NCBI GenBank assembly: GCA_025357835.1
Contig: JANYLM010000104.1
Span: 1 to 64,000, forward strand
DNA from: Gammaproteobacteria bacterium
GTDB lineage: Bacteria > Pseudomonadota > Gammaproteobacteria > Steroidobacterales > Steroidobacteraceae
Direction: 5' to 3'
DNA: 64,000 nt
The position numbers were made by a program, and so were the translations under genes. A model generated the notes under the pieces. That model searched no databases. It saw only the letters and a list, made by a program, of their open reading frames with translations, and had not been told where the DNA came from. Below, piece after piece: positions 25,497 to 35,676 of the stretch; the stretch's first letter is position 1, and each line of letters starts with the position of its first letter.

Positions 25497-25520
25497 GCCT
25501 AACAATTAATTAAGCGACGG
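25497..25520 (-). repeat. Half attC/attI-like site at the array head
   Basis: On the minus strand the sequence CGTCGCTTAATTAATTGTTAGGC ends in a consensus GTTAGGC box. Its 23 bases strongly resemble the L'-R' end of classical attC sites. No matching RYYYAAC arm was found between here and the dehydratase stop at 25610. It is therefore either a truncated attC or the recombined end of an attI. Confidence 0.5.
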
Positions 25521-25609
25521 ATGTGGGGCATAACTCCCAGACCGGATGCAACACATTTTGTTGCGGCGTGTGGTGCGCGATTGCCCGATCCGCCGCTCCG
25601 TGTGGCTGT

Positions 25610-26599
25610 TTACGCTACGGGTGGAGTAAGTCCGCCGAGCACTTGCAGGTAGCGCGCACGCTCGATATTGCCACCGCTCAGTACCACGGCAACATTCTTG
25701 TTCGCCATCCGCTGGCGCTCTTGCAATAAGGCCGCCAGCGGAGCCGCCCCCGCGCCCTCTGTCACCTGGTGTGCGTCGTCGAAATACACCCTTATCGCCT
25801 CGGCGATTTCGTCCTCACTGACCTCCACGATGCGAGCAGCCCCACGACATATGGTTGCGATTGCCTCGGCATTGGGTTCTCGCGTCGCCAAGCCATCGGC
25901 AAAGGTTCGTGCCGACGGCGCGTTGGTGGCGCGACCGGCGGCGAAGGACAGCGCTGTGGCCGGAGCCTTGGCTGCGCCCACGCCGATGATTTCCGTCCTC
26001 AGGCCCAACAGGTCTCGCACGGTAAGCAATCCGGAGATACCGGACCCCATTCCCACACCGACATACACGGCGTCCAAGTCGCCAACCGCCCGGAACAGTT
26101 CGAGGGCGTATGTGGCGACCCCGGTGACTAGGTCCTTGTGGAATGAGGGGACAAAGTGCAAACCCTCCGCTGCCGCCACTCGAAAGGCCTCGTGCTTTGC
26201 TTCGTCGAAGTCCTTGCCGAACTCGACCACCCGGGCGCCGAAGGCGGCGATTGCGGAATTCTGGTCGAGGGAGTTGTTGTGGGGCACATAGATTGTCGCC
26301 GGAATCCCGCTGCGCGCAGCGGCGAAGGCAATGGACTGACCATGATTGCCGCGCGTCGCCGAAATGACTCCGGGGATTTTTGGATCGGCACGCTGCAGGC
26401 GATCCAAGTACACCAGCCCCCCGCGGACTTTGAATGCGCCGGTGGGGGTGTGATTCTCGTGTTTCACCCACACCGTGCAGCCGGCACGTTTTTTAAGCTT
26501 CGGCCAGGCGTATTGCGGCGTCGGCGGCACCACTCGATGCACCAGCGTCGCGGCCTGCTCCAATTCTGTCATCCCAAATGCGGTTTCGTACGAATTCAC
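25610..26599 (-). CDS. PLP-dependent threonine/serine ammonia-lyase-like enzyme
   Basis: This fold-type II PLP enzyme probably deaminates a hydroxy-amino acid. The 329-residue product has the Schiff-base lysine in TPTGAFKVRGG (about residue 58), the RGNHGQSIAFAA substrate/phosphate loop, and the PLP-phosphate loop VGVGMGSGISG. There is no C-terminal ACT regulatory domain, so it resembles catabolic or hydroxyaspartate/ectoine-type lyases more than biosynthetic IlvA. The substrate cannot be set from sequence. A MocR regulator is encoded 92 bases upstream on the same strand and a LysE exporter before that, suggesting an amino-acid response unit. Confidence 0.8.
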   Translation of the reverse strand: MNSYETAFGMTELEQAATLVHRVVPPTPQYAWPKLKKRAGCTVWVKHENHTPTGAFKVRGGLVYLDRLQRADPKIPGVISATRGNHGQSIAFAAARSGIPATIYVPHNNSLDQNSAIAAFGARVVEFGKDFDEAKHEAFRVAAAEGLHFVPSFHKDLVTGVATYALELFRAVGDLDAVYVGVGMGSGISGLLTVRDLLGLRTEIIGVGAAKAPATALSFAAGRATNAPSARTFADGLATREPNAEAIATICRGAARIVEVSEDEIAEAIRVYFDDAHQVTEGAGAAPLAALLQERQRMANKNVAVVLSGGNIERARYLQVLGGLTPPVA

Positions 26600-26691
26600 G
26601 GCGTGGCCTTCGATGAGACGCCTGGTAGGCGCGAAAACTGGTCATGCCCAATTGATGGGCTTAGCAGGGGGTTTTGGTCGTGGACATTTCG

Positions 26692-28092
26692 CTAGGCTGC
26701 GGCTCGACAGCGCGATTCGAGGAATCGCCACAGAATCGGCTCATCGCCATACGCCGCGTTGATTCTTAGATACCCGTGGCCCTGGCCGCTGATCGAGAAC
26801 ATCGTGCCCTTGGCCAGCAGAATGCCGATCGCCCGCGCATCGACGCAAAGCCGCTCCGGGTCAACGCCCGTTGGCAGCCGGCACCAAAGGAAAATACCGT
26901 CCGTCGCCGACTGCTCGATGATTAAACCCGCACGGCGCAGCGCGGCTATCGACGTCGCGCGTGCGGGCCCGAGCCGATCGCGCAGCCGCTCGGTGTGTTT
27001 GCGATATTTGCCGCTGGCGAGCAGCTCACGGAGGACGAATTCATCCAGTGCCGATCCCGAAAGAACCGCGAGAATCTTCGAGTCGACTAACTGAGGAACC
27101 AGCGCCTCCGGAGCCGCGATAAACCCGATGCGCATACCGGGCCCCAGAACTTTCGTAAAGCTGCCGACATACAGCACTCGCTTCAGCTCATCGATTTGCG
27201 CGAGTGACACGACGGGTCGCGGCGCGAGGTCGGTATACACATGATCCTCTACCACGACGAAATTATACTTTTCGGCCAGGGTCAGAATGCCGTGGCAGTT
27301 CGCCGCGGTGGCGCTGGTTCCAGTCGGATTGTGGAGTACGGTTTGGGTGACGAACATGCGCGGCCGATGCAGGCGAGCGGCCGATTCGAGTGCGTCTAAG
27401 TCCGTGCCCTCCGCTATGCGCGGAATCGGGATCAGGTGCGCACTGTGCGCTCGAAGCTGCGCATGCAGAACGAAGTAGCCCGGATCATCGACCAGTACGC
27501 TGTCGTTGGGCTTCAACAAGGTTCGGGCAATCAAATCGAAGGCATGCGATGCGCCGAAGGTGACGACAATGCAGCGGGCCGCAATGGGAACGCCTGCCAT
27601 TCGAATCCGCTCTGCAAGCAATTCCCGTAGACCGGGGTCACCCTGTACCGGGGCCGACTCGAGCAATACGCCGGATCTCGCGACCTTCGACAATATGGAT
27701 GACGGCACCGCGTCGGTCAGCCAACTACCCGGCAGGAAGCCGGATCCGGCAGGGACCGCGAAGTGATGTTGCTCCAGAGTCTGGCGGGCGAAGCCGAGGA
27801 TGGGGTCCAAGCTCGCCAGCGGTCCCAGCTCGATCCGCGGCGCCGCGGCGCGGTTTCGAGCCGGCGCCACAAAGTAGCCGGCGCCGGCCCTGGCATCGAT
27901 CAGCCCCTTGGCGCTGAGCCTCTCGAAAGCCGACGTGACCGTATAAACACTGACCCCGACGCGATGCGCCAGCTGGCGCACCGAGGGCAGTCGTGAGCCT
28001 TCGGGAAGCCGTCCGGACTCAATGAGTTCGCTAACTCGCTCGACCAGCTGGTCGGCGAGTGGTATGGGCGATTTGCGCACGACACTAAACAC
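26692..28092 (-). CDS. MocR-family PLP-dependent transcription regulator
   Basis: This regulator joins a GntR-type winged helix to an aminotransferase-fold effector domain. The 466-residue product starts at GTG with the DNA-binding domain (about 10-75, including LPSVRQLAHRVGVSVYTVTSAFERL). It continues as a class I aminotransferase-like domain with the PLP lysine in YVGSFTKVLGPGMRIGF. Such proteins sense amino-acid or amine ligands through PLP and usually control adjacent genes. The LysE gene ends one base upstream of the start and the ammonia-lyase follows, so these are its likely targets. The effector is unknown. Confidence 0.87.
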   Translation of the reverse strand: MFSVVRKSPIPLADQLVERVSELIESGRLPEGSRLPSVRQLAHRVGVSVYTVTSAFERLSAKGLIDARAGAGYFVAPARNRAAAPRIELGPLASLDPILGFARQTLEQHHFAVPAGSGFLPGSWLTDAVPSSILSKVARSGVLLESAPVQGDPGLRELLAERIRMAGVPIAARCIVVTFGASHAFDLIARTLLKPNDSVLVDDPGYFVLHAQLRAHSAHLIPIPRIAEGTDLDALESAARLHRPRMFVTQTVLHNPTGTSATAANCHGILTLAEKYNFVVVEDHVYTDLAPRPVVSLAQIDELKRVLYVGSFTKVLGPGMRIGFIAAPEALVPQLVDSKILAVLSGSALDEFVLRELLASGKYRKHTERLRDRLGPARATSIAALRRAGLIIEQSATDGIFLWCRLPTGVDPERLCVDARAIGILLAKGTMFSISGQGHGYLRINAAYGDEPILWRFLESRCRAAA

Positions 28093-28093
28093 A

Positions 28094-28684
28094 TCAACCT
28101 CGCAAACTCAGTACGGCCGTGAGGACCAGAAGTGTACTCATAGTCAGATTGAATACTCTTCTATAGGTCGGCCGCAACAGCAGGTGTCTAACTCCGCTGC
28201 CGAACAGAGCCCAGACACTGACGCAGGGAAGGTTTACGACAAGAAACAGTCCACCCACCACCAAAAAGAGAAGTGGGAACGGCGTGTGCCGCGGTAGAAA
28301 CACGGCTGCGGTTGTAATTGCCATGACCCAGGCCTTGGGATTGATCGCCTGAAAGAGCATGGCCAGCCAAATCGTGAAAGGCCGGCGCGTCTCGGTCTCT
28401 GCCACAGTACTTGCATTCAGCAGCTGCCACGCAAGGTACAGGAGGTAGGCGGCCCCGCCCCAGGCCAGCACGGTATGTAGTATGGGAAACTCTTGAAAGA
28501 CGATGCCGAGCCCAAGCGCGGTGAGCACCATTTGCAGCGCCGCACCGAGGCCGATGCCGAAGATATGCGGCAGAGTCGCTCGATATCCAAAGGATGCCCC
28601 GGAGGCCGTCACCATGACATTGTTCGGACCCGGCGTAATCGACATCACGGCGTAGTACGTTGCTAGTGCGGGCAGGTCGATCAC
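28094..28684 (-). CDS. LysE-family amino-acid exporter
   Basis: This 196-residue inner-membrane protein of the LysE/RhtB group exports amino acids or their analogues. Five to six hydrophobic segments are evident. The family N-terminal signature is present as MSITPGPNNVMVTASGASFGY, and the internal INPKAWVMAI segment is typical of RhtB-like members. The start is GTG with a GAGGAAAG ribosome-binding site. The stop codon overlaps the region of the MocR start, so the two are coupled. A 13-base sequence found before this gene (28711) recurs near its 3' end (28131). Confidence 0.87.
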   Translation of the reverse strand: MIDLPALATYYAVMSITPGPNNVMVTASGASFGYRATLPHIFGIGLGAALQMVLTALGLGIVFQEFPILHTVLAWGGAAYLLYLAWQLLNASTVAETETRRPFTIWLAMLFQAINPKAWVMAITTAAVFLPRHTPFPLLFLVVGGLFLVVNLPCVSVWALFGSGVRHLLLRPTYRRVFNLTMSTLLVLTAVLSLRG

Positions 28685-28710
28685 GAACTTTCCTCGGTAT
28701 GAATCGAGTC

Positions 28711-28723
28711 AGTGTACTCATAG
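28711..28723. promoter_or_regulatory. Possible MocR operator upstream of the LysE gene
   Basis: AGTGTACTCATAG occurs here, about 27 bases before the LysE start codon, and again exactly at 28131-28143, about 40 bases before the MocR start. Duplicate spacing before both genes fits an operator of the MocR protein, but the second copy is within coding sequence and chance cannot be excluded. Confidence 0.35.
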
Positions 28724-28793
28724 CCCGGGATGTTGAACCGAGGCACCCGAGCGCGCAGGCGGCAAACTGTGTTGGTTGCCTGACCGGAACAGT

Positions 28794-29189
28794 TTAACTA
28801 TGGATTGTCTCTGGCAAGGTCACCGGCTTACCGTGCGGCGTATGCCGGTAGGCGTCCGCCCACGCGACCTTGCGGGTGAGCAATGATTGTGGATCGCTCA
28901 GTCCCTTGGTCGACACCAAGCGTTCGAGGGCTGTGAGCCAATGGTGGTAGTACTTCGATTCGTCGTCGGGCTCTGTCGCGTTCGCCGCCTGTTTGATTTC
29001 ACCCGCAAGAGTCGCAGCCCACTCCTTCCATGTAAAATATCCCTGTTCAGACAGCTTCACCGCGAGGGCAAATGCCTGTGCCTGCCATGGCTCGGCAAAA
29101 ATCGGCTCGCCGCCTTCGCGAGGAAGGGTAAGCAGGTCATCCAAGCGTTCGGTCTTAAGACCCGGTCTAGACAGGGTCAAGATAGTCAT
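28794..29189 (-). CDS. Nitrile hydratase accessory (activator) protein
   Basis: This 131-residue protein belongs to the nitrile hydratase activator/beta-like group, which assists metal insertion into the alpha subunit. The segments EPIFAEPWQAQAFALAVKL, GYFTWKEWAATLAGEI and YYHHWLTALERLV match the beta-subunit N-terminal domain from which these activators derive. I chose the ATG at 29189, since upstream sequence in frame is beta-subunit coding. It overlaps the beta gene by 23 bases. It has no signal peptide, so metal loading should happen in the cytoplasm. Confidence 0.82.
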   Translation of the reverse strand: MTILTLSRPGLKTERLDDLLTLPREGGEPIFAEPWQAQAFALAVKLSEQGYFTWKEWAATLAGEIKQAANATEPDDESKYYHHWLTALERLVSTKGLSDPQSLLTRKVAWADAYRHTPHGKPVTLPETIHS

Positions 29190-29826
29190 CCCACAGATCG
29201 AGGTAAACCGAATCTCGGGGCTCGGCCTGCTCGCCCCACAATTCGCGAGCGGCAAAGCGCACCGAGTACAGGTGCTGCGGCTTTTCCCCTAGAAACTGGC
29301 AATTGGTATCCGGAAACACGAATACTCCGTGATCGCGAATTATGGTGCCGGTCCTGCCGCGCGCATACCGAGGAAGGCGCGTGTGCGTGGCGGGATGGAT
29401 CTCGCGGGTGCGCACGGCCTGGCCCTCCCGATGTCGCGGCGCAATCTTGAACTCACGGTTGGTAGGCGAGCCCTTCGAGACCATGGCGGCGACTTTATCC
29501 ACCGTCAACGGTGGAGTGAGCTTAGGTTGCCCGAGAGCCGGATGACCCGTGGCCATTTCGTCCGCGGCTACGAGTCCCCGCTCAACCATCAACTTAGCGA
29601 AAGCGATGTATTGCCGCGCATAGTAGCTAGCCTGCAAATGTTCGGTGGGTGGTACTCGTTCGACAGCGTAGCGGCTTGCGTCGATATTCCATTTTCCCCA
29701 AGCTCCGGCGCCGCGGCGCATCGCAAACAGACGACTCTCCCAGATCGCATGGAAGACGGGCTCGTTCTTTTCCGCAACCACGGGTCCCATCCCGTGCATT
29801 CCACCCATATCGTGAATTCCATTCAT
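29167..29826 (-). CDS. Nitrile hydratase beta subunit
   Basis: This is the structural partner of the catalytic alpha subunit; together they hydrate nitriles to amides. The 219-residue product begins [16 protein letters not shown], the usual beta start. It contains [32 protein letters not shown] and the C-terminal SH3-like barrel ([23 protein letters not shown] ... [13 protein letters not shown]). No export signal is present. Its start overlaps the alpha stop by four bases, so the subunits are made in a fixed ratio. Order is alpha, beta, activator. Confidence 0.93.
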   Translation of the reverse strand: MNGIHDMGGMHGMGPVVAEKNEPVFHAIWESRLFAMRRGAGAWGKWNIDASRYAVERVPPTEHLQASYYARQYIAFAKLMVERGLVAADEMATGHPALGQPKLTPPLTVDKVAAMVSKGSPTNREFKIAPRHREGQAVRTREIHPATHTRLPRYARGRTGTIIRDHGVFVFPDTNCQFLGEKPQHLYSVRFAARELWGEQAEPRDSVYLDLWDDYLDPV

Positions 29827-30554
29827 GCTCGATCTCCCTGCCGCGACGGCAGGTCACGGGCTACGCCCACCATGGCATCCCGGGTTACCAGCAGAGCAAG
29901 CTCCTGCTCGTTCAAGTGCGCCGTGTCAGGCGGGCGTTCCGGAAGTACGAGGTAGCGAATTTCCGCCGTGCTGTCCCAAACGCGTACTTCAACATGCTCT
30001 GGAAGCACGACTCCAAACTCGCGCAGCACTCCACGCGGATCGATTACGGTGCGCGAGCGATACGGAGGGGATTTGTACCACACCGGGGGCAGTCCAAGGA
30101 CCGGCCAGGGGTAGCATGAACACAGTGTGCAAACGACGATGTTATGCACGGAGGGCGTGTTTTCTACGACCACCATGTGCTCGCCCTGCATGCCGGAGTA
30201 GCCCAGTTCGGCGATGGCATGATCCGCGTTGCTCAGAAGTCTTTGCTTGTACGAAGTGTCATTCCATGCGCGCGCCACGACGCGTGCGCCATTGCGCGGG
30301 CCGATCTTGTGTTCATACGTGTCGACCAGCGCATCGAGAGCGGACTTGTCTACCAGTCCTTTTTCCACCAACAAGGACTCCAGCGCCATGACCCGTAACG
30401 CCACATCCGATGGGACGTCTTGGTGATCATGATCGTGAGCGTGCGCATGCTCACCGTTCTGGCCCGCTTCGCCGGCTTTGGAGGCGCCTGCGGCTATAGG
30501 CGCACCCGCCACGGTTATTGCACCGGCCAGGAAATCCCGTCGAGTGGTTTCCAT
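29823..30554 (-). CDS. Nitrile hydratase alpha subunit with twin-arginine signal
   Basis: This is the catalytic metal-binding subunit of a cobalt-type nitrile hydratase. The metal claw VCTLCSC has Cys142, Cys145 and Cys147, followed by [14 protein letters not shown]. The CTLCSC form is typical of Co(III) enzymes. Unusually, the 243-residue product opens with [16 protein letters not shown], a strong Tat signal peptide with Arg5-Arg6, and cleavage is plausible near residues 20-27. A histidine-rich spacer HAHAHDHDH (36-44) follows. Known nitrile hydratases are mostly cytoplasmic, so export of a pre-assembled complex is inferred. An AAGGAG ribosome-binding site lies seven bases before the ATG. 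The gene starts 30 bases after gyrB. Confidence 0.93.
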   Translation of the reverse strand: METTRRDFLAGAITVAGAPIAAGASKAGEAGQNGEHAHAHDHDHQDVPSDVALRVMALESLLVEKGLVDKSALDALVDTYEHKIGPRNGARVVARAWNDTSYKQRLLSNADHAIAELGYSGMQGEHMVVVENTPSVHNIVVCTLCSCYPWPVLGLPPVWYKSPPYRSRTVIDPRGVLREFGVVLPEHVEVRVWDSTAEIRYLVLPERPPDTAHLNEQELALLVTRDAMVGVARDLPSRQGDRA

Positions 30555-30584
30555 TGCCCGCTCCTTTGCGCCGCGATGCCTTCG

Positions 30585-33290
<2,706 letters not shown>

Positions 33291-34355
33291 TTACAACGCT
33301 TCCACCCGCCCCGCGTTCACGCTGAATGTTCGCCCAGGGGTGCCAAAGGCCGGGAACTCTCCATGCAGGGTAGTGACAATCAGCTGTACCGACTGAGTGG
33401 ACACCTCCCGAATGAGCCCCGCAAGGCGATCATCGTCCAGTTCGGCGGCGGGATCATCCAACAGCAAACAGGGCTGCACAGGGGCGGTCTCAGGAAACAG
33501 CTTCACCTGCGAGATCAACAACGCGGCCGCTAACAGCTTTTGTTGTCCCCGCGATATTCGATCTTTAACTCGGAGCCCACCAAGCCGGATACTAAGATCC
33601 GCCCGATGCGGCCCGACCTGAGTCGCGCCGCTCTCCTGGTCGTGGGCCCAACTGTTCTGAAGCCCTTCGGCAAAGCTTCGATCTCGCGGCCATCCCGGGC
33701 CATAGCTAAGCTCTAGCTCTAAGCCAAGTAAATTGCGCCCTATGACCTCCGCATGGCGGGTCAGCAATGTCACGTATCGCGATCTAGCATTCGACACTAG
33801 GCTCCCATACTCCAGCAGGTCGCGGTCCCAGGCGGAGACCACGGTGCGAGGCAGTCTGGATTTGAGAGCAGCGTTACGCTGCTTGAGCGCCTGGTTGTAT
33901 CGCTGCCAATGGCCAATAAATGAATGTTCCACATGGAACACACCCCAGTCCAAGAATCGCCTGCGCCGGCTCGGCCCCTCTTCAATCAGGCGATGAACCT
34001 CGGGATCTATAATCTGAACCGGCAACAGCAGCGCCAGCTCAGCCAGTGAGGAGGTCTTTGCGCCGGCAACCTTCGCACGCACGCCGGCGGTGGTCCCTTC
34101 CACCCCTACCGGAATTCGACGGTCGGGCGACTCAATCTCACCGAACACTACAAACTGTTCGGCGCCGTGCCGGATCAAATGCTCAAGCCGCCGGGTACGA
34201 AAAGATCGCCCACGACCCAGCACGTACAATGCCTCCAGCAAGCTCGTCTTGCCGGAGGCATTGGTCCCACTGATCAACGTAAATCGGGAATCGAGCTCAA
34301 GACCGGCCGACTGCAAGCAGCGGAAATCCGTTACTTGCACGCGGCGCAGGGGCAC
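33291..34355 (-). CDS. recF: DNA replication and repair protein RecF
   Basis: RecF is an SMC-like ATPase that helps load RecA at gaps through RecOR. The 354-residue product starts at GTG. It has Walker A GTNASGKTSLLEALYVLGRG (about 30-49), the ABC signature ISRGQQKLLAAALL and Walker B CLLLDDPAAELDDDRL. The internal VFHVEHSF stretch is encoded by a near-parS palindrome. It starts three bases after the dnaN stop in the conserved dnaA-dnaN-recF-gyrB order. Confidence 0.97.
   Translation of the reverse strand: MPLRRVQVTDFRCLQSAGLELDSRFTLISGTNASGKTSLLEALYVLGRGRSFRTRRLEHLIRHGAEQFVVFGEIESPDRRIPVGVEGTTAGVRAKVAGAKTSSLAELALLLPVQIIDPEVHRLIEEGPSRRRRFLDWGVFHVEHSFIGHWQRYNQALKQRNAALKSRLPRTVVSAWDRDLLEYGSLVSNARSRYVTLLTRHAEVIGRNLLGLELELSYGPGWPRDRSFAEGLQNSWAHDQESGATQVGPHRADLSIRLGGLRVKDRISRGQQKLLAAALLISQVKLFPETAPVQPCLLLDDPAAELDDDRLAGLIREVSTQSVQLIVTTLHGEFPAFGTPGRTFSVNAGRVEAL
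33925..33940. other. Near-parS palindrome inside recF
   Basis: TGTTCCACATGGAACA differs from parS by one base in the central CACGTG. It encodes part of the conserved FHVEH segment of RecF, so codon constraint may explain it. Binding by ParB would be weaker if it occurs at all. Confidence 0.35.
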
Positions 34356-34358
34356 GGC

Positions 34359-35456
34359 TCACAGTCTCATCGGCATCACGACATAGCGAGCCGTGGCATT
34401 GCCCGGCGAGCGAATCAGGCAGCTGCTATTGCTGTCGGTGAGGCCAAGTTCAACTTCTTGGCCATCGATGGCCGCCAAGGCATCAAGCAAATAATTGACA
34501 TTGAACCCCACCTCGAGATCGATGCCGTCGTAGCTAACCTCGATCTCCTCCTCTGCTTCCTCTTGCTCGGGGTTATGAGCCTGAACCGTGATTACGTTCT
34601 TCTTCACTGTGACTCGAATGCCGCGGTATTTTTCATTGGAAAGGATCGCCGTTCGCTGCAGAGCCTGCCGCAAAATATCTCGATCGGCACGGATCGTGGT
34701 GGCTGGCAACGCCGGGATAACCCGTGAATATTCCGGAAATCGGCCGTCAATGAGCTTCGAAGTGAAGCGAACGTCGCCGACCTGGGCACGAACGTGATTT
34801 GTTCCAATAGCCAACTCCGCAACTCCCTCAGCAGTGAGCACCCGCTGCAGCTCCAGCACGCCCTTGCGAGGCACGATAACCTGTTGCGAGGTCTTCGCCT
34901 TCGCCGCCAACGCAGTTTCGCACAGCGCCAGTCGGTGTCCGTCGGTGGCAACCGCCCGCAGCACCATGCCGTCGATCTCGAGCAGCATACCGTTCAGGTA
35001 GTAGCGAACGTCTTGCTGCGCCATGGAAAAATGCGTCTTTTCCAGCAAACGCTGCAATTCCTTACGGGGTACCTGCACGGTCTGCTGCGCATTGATGTCG
35101 TCGATCACCGGAAATTCCGCGGCGGGCAGCGTTGACAAACTGAACCGGCTACGCCCGGCTTTGATGACCACCTTTTCCCCTTCGAGGCTCAGGGATACCG
35201 ACAGCTTTTCCGGCAATGCCCGCAAAATGTCCAAGAATTTGCGGCCGGGGACGGTGATATCTCCCGCGTCCTGAACGGCTACTTCGGTGGAAGCCACCAG
35301 CTCCACCTCCAGATCAGTGGCGGTAATCGACAATTGCCCCTGGCGAACACCCAGCAGCACATTGGCCAGTACCGGCATGGTCTGGCGCCTCTCCACGACG
35401 CCGATCACCGCCTGCAGTGGAGCCAACAATTTCTCACGCTCAGCCGTCAATTTCAT
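34359..35456 (-). CDS. dnaN: DNA polymerase III beta sliding clamp
   Basis: DnaN is the ring-shaped processivity clamp. The 365-residue product starts MKLTAEREKLLAPLQAVIGVVERR at the ATG at 35456; a GTG two codons earlier is possible. The three repeated clamp domains are of normal length, and the C terminus ends in the typical VMPMRL. It lies between dnaA and recF in the classical order. Confidence 0.98.
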   Translation of the reverse strand: MKLTAEREKLLAPLQAVIGVVERRQTMPVLANVLLGVRQGQLSITATDLEVELVASTEVAVQDAGDITVPGRKFLDILRALPEKLSVSLSLEGEKVVIKAGRSRFSLSTLPAAEFPVIDDINAQQTVQVPRKELQRLLEKTHFSMAQQDVRYYLNGMLLEIDGMVLRAVATDGHRLALCETALAAKAKTSQQVIVPRKGVLELQRVLTAEGVAELAIGTNHVRAQVGDVRFTSKLIDGRFPEYSRVIPALPATTIRADRDILRQALQRTAILSNEKYRGIRVTVKKNVITVQAHNPEQEEAEEEIEVSYDGIDLEVGFNVNYLLDALAAIDGQEVELGLTDSNSSCLIRSPGNATARYVVMPMRL

Positions 35457-35676
35457 GGGCACACCCGTCTTACCAATCTTAGATTTAGATTCTTAAAAGA
35501 GATTATTACTATGATTATGAGGCAGCCCATTTTTCGGTATAACTCCAAAAACGCTATAAATTTCAATATCTTACAAACACTGAAACTCTATCCGACTCCT
35601 GTCCGGTGAGGGCTTGTAAGCTGTCGATGACTTGTGGGTATCTTTATCCACAACGTCGTCCACAGGTTTTGAGCCC
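35457..35676. other. Putative oriC segment between dnaA and dnaN
   Basis: This 220-base gap has an AT-rich core (about 35485-35590) in an otherwise GC-rich region. Next to dnaA it carries a perfect DnaA box TTATCCACA (35644-35652), plus weaker matches TGTGGGTAT (35633-35641) and GTCCACAGG (about 35659). An AT-rich unwinding element beside DnaA boxes in the dnaA-dnaN gap is a common bacterial origin arrangement. Confidence 0.6.

Larger units (their letters stand above)
23081..25503 (-). mobile_element. Integron-like gene-cassette array without integrase
   Basis: Four small minus-strand genes and the start of a fifth are separated by attC-like sites. Each is bounded by an RYYYAAC-type box after the upstream gene and a GTTRRRY-type box 0-5 bases before the next start codon. 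The sites pair imperfectly with themselves and share internal sequence with one another. Single-gene units, same orientation, short leaders, unrelated products and visibly lower GC than the flanks all fit cassettes. No intI gene is present between 20 and 30 kb, so this would be a CALIN (cluster of attC sites lacking an integrase) or the detached end of a chromosomal integron. Confidence 0.65.

Noticed and set aside
25548..25564. GCAACA-CATTT-TGTTGC hairpin between the cassette head and the ammonia-lyase gene
   Set aside because: The stem is short and has no T-run on either strand, so a terminator call is not supported.
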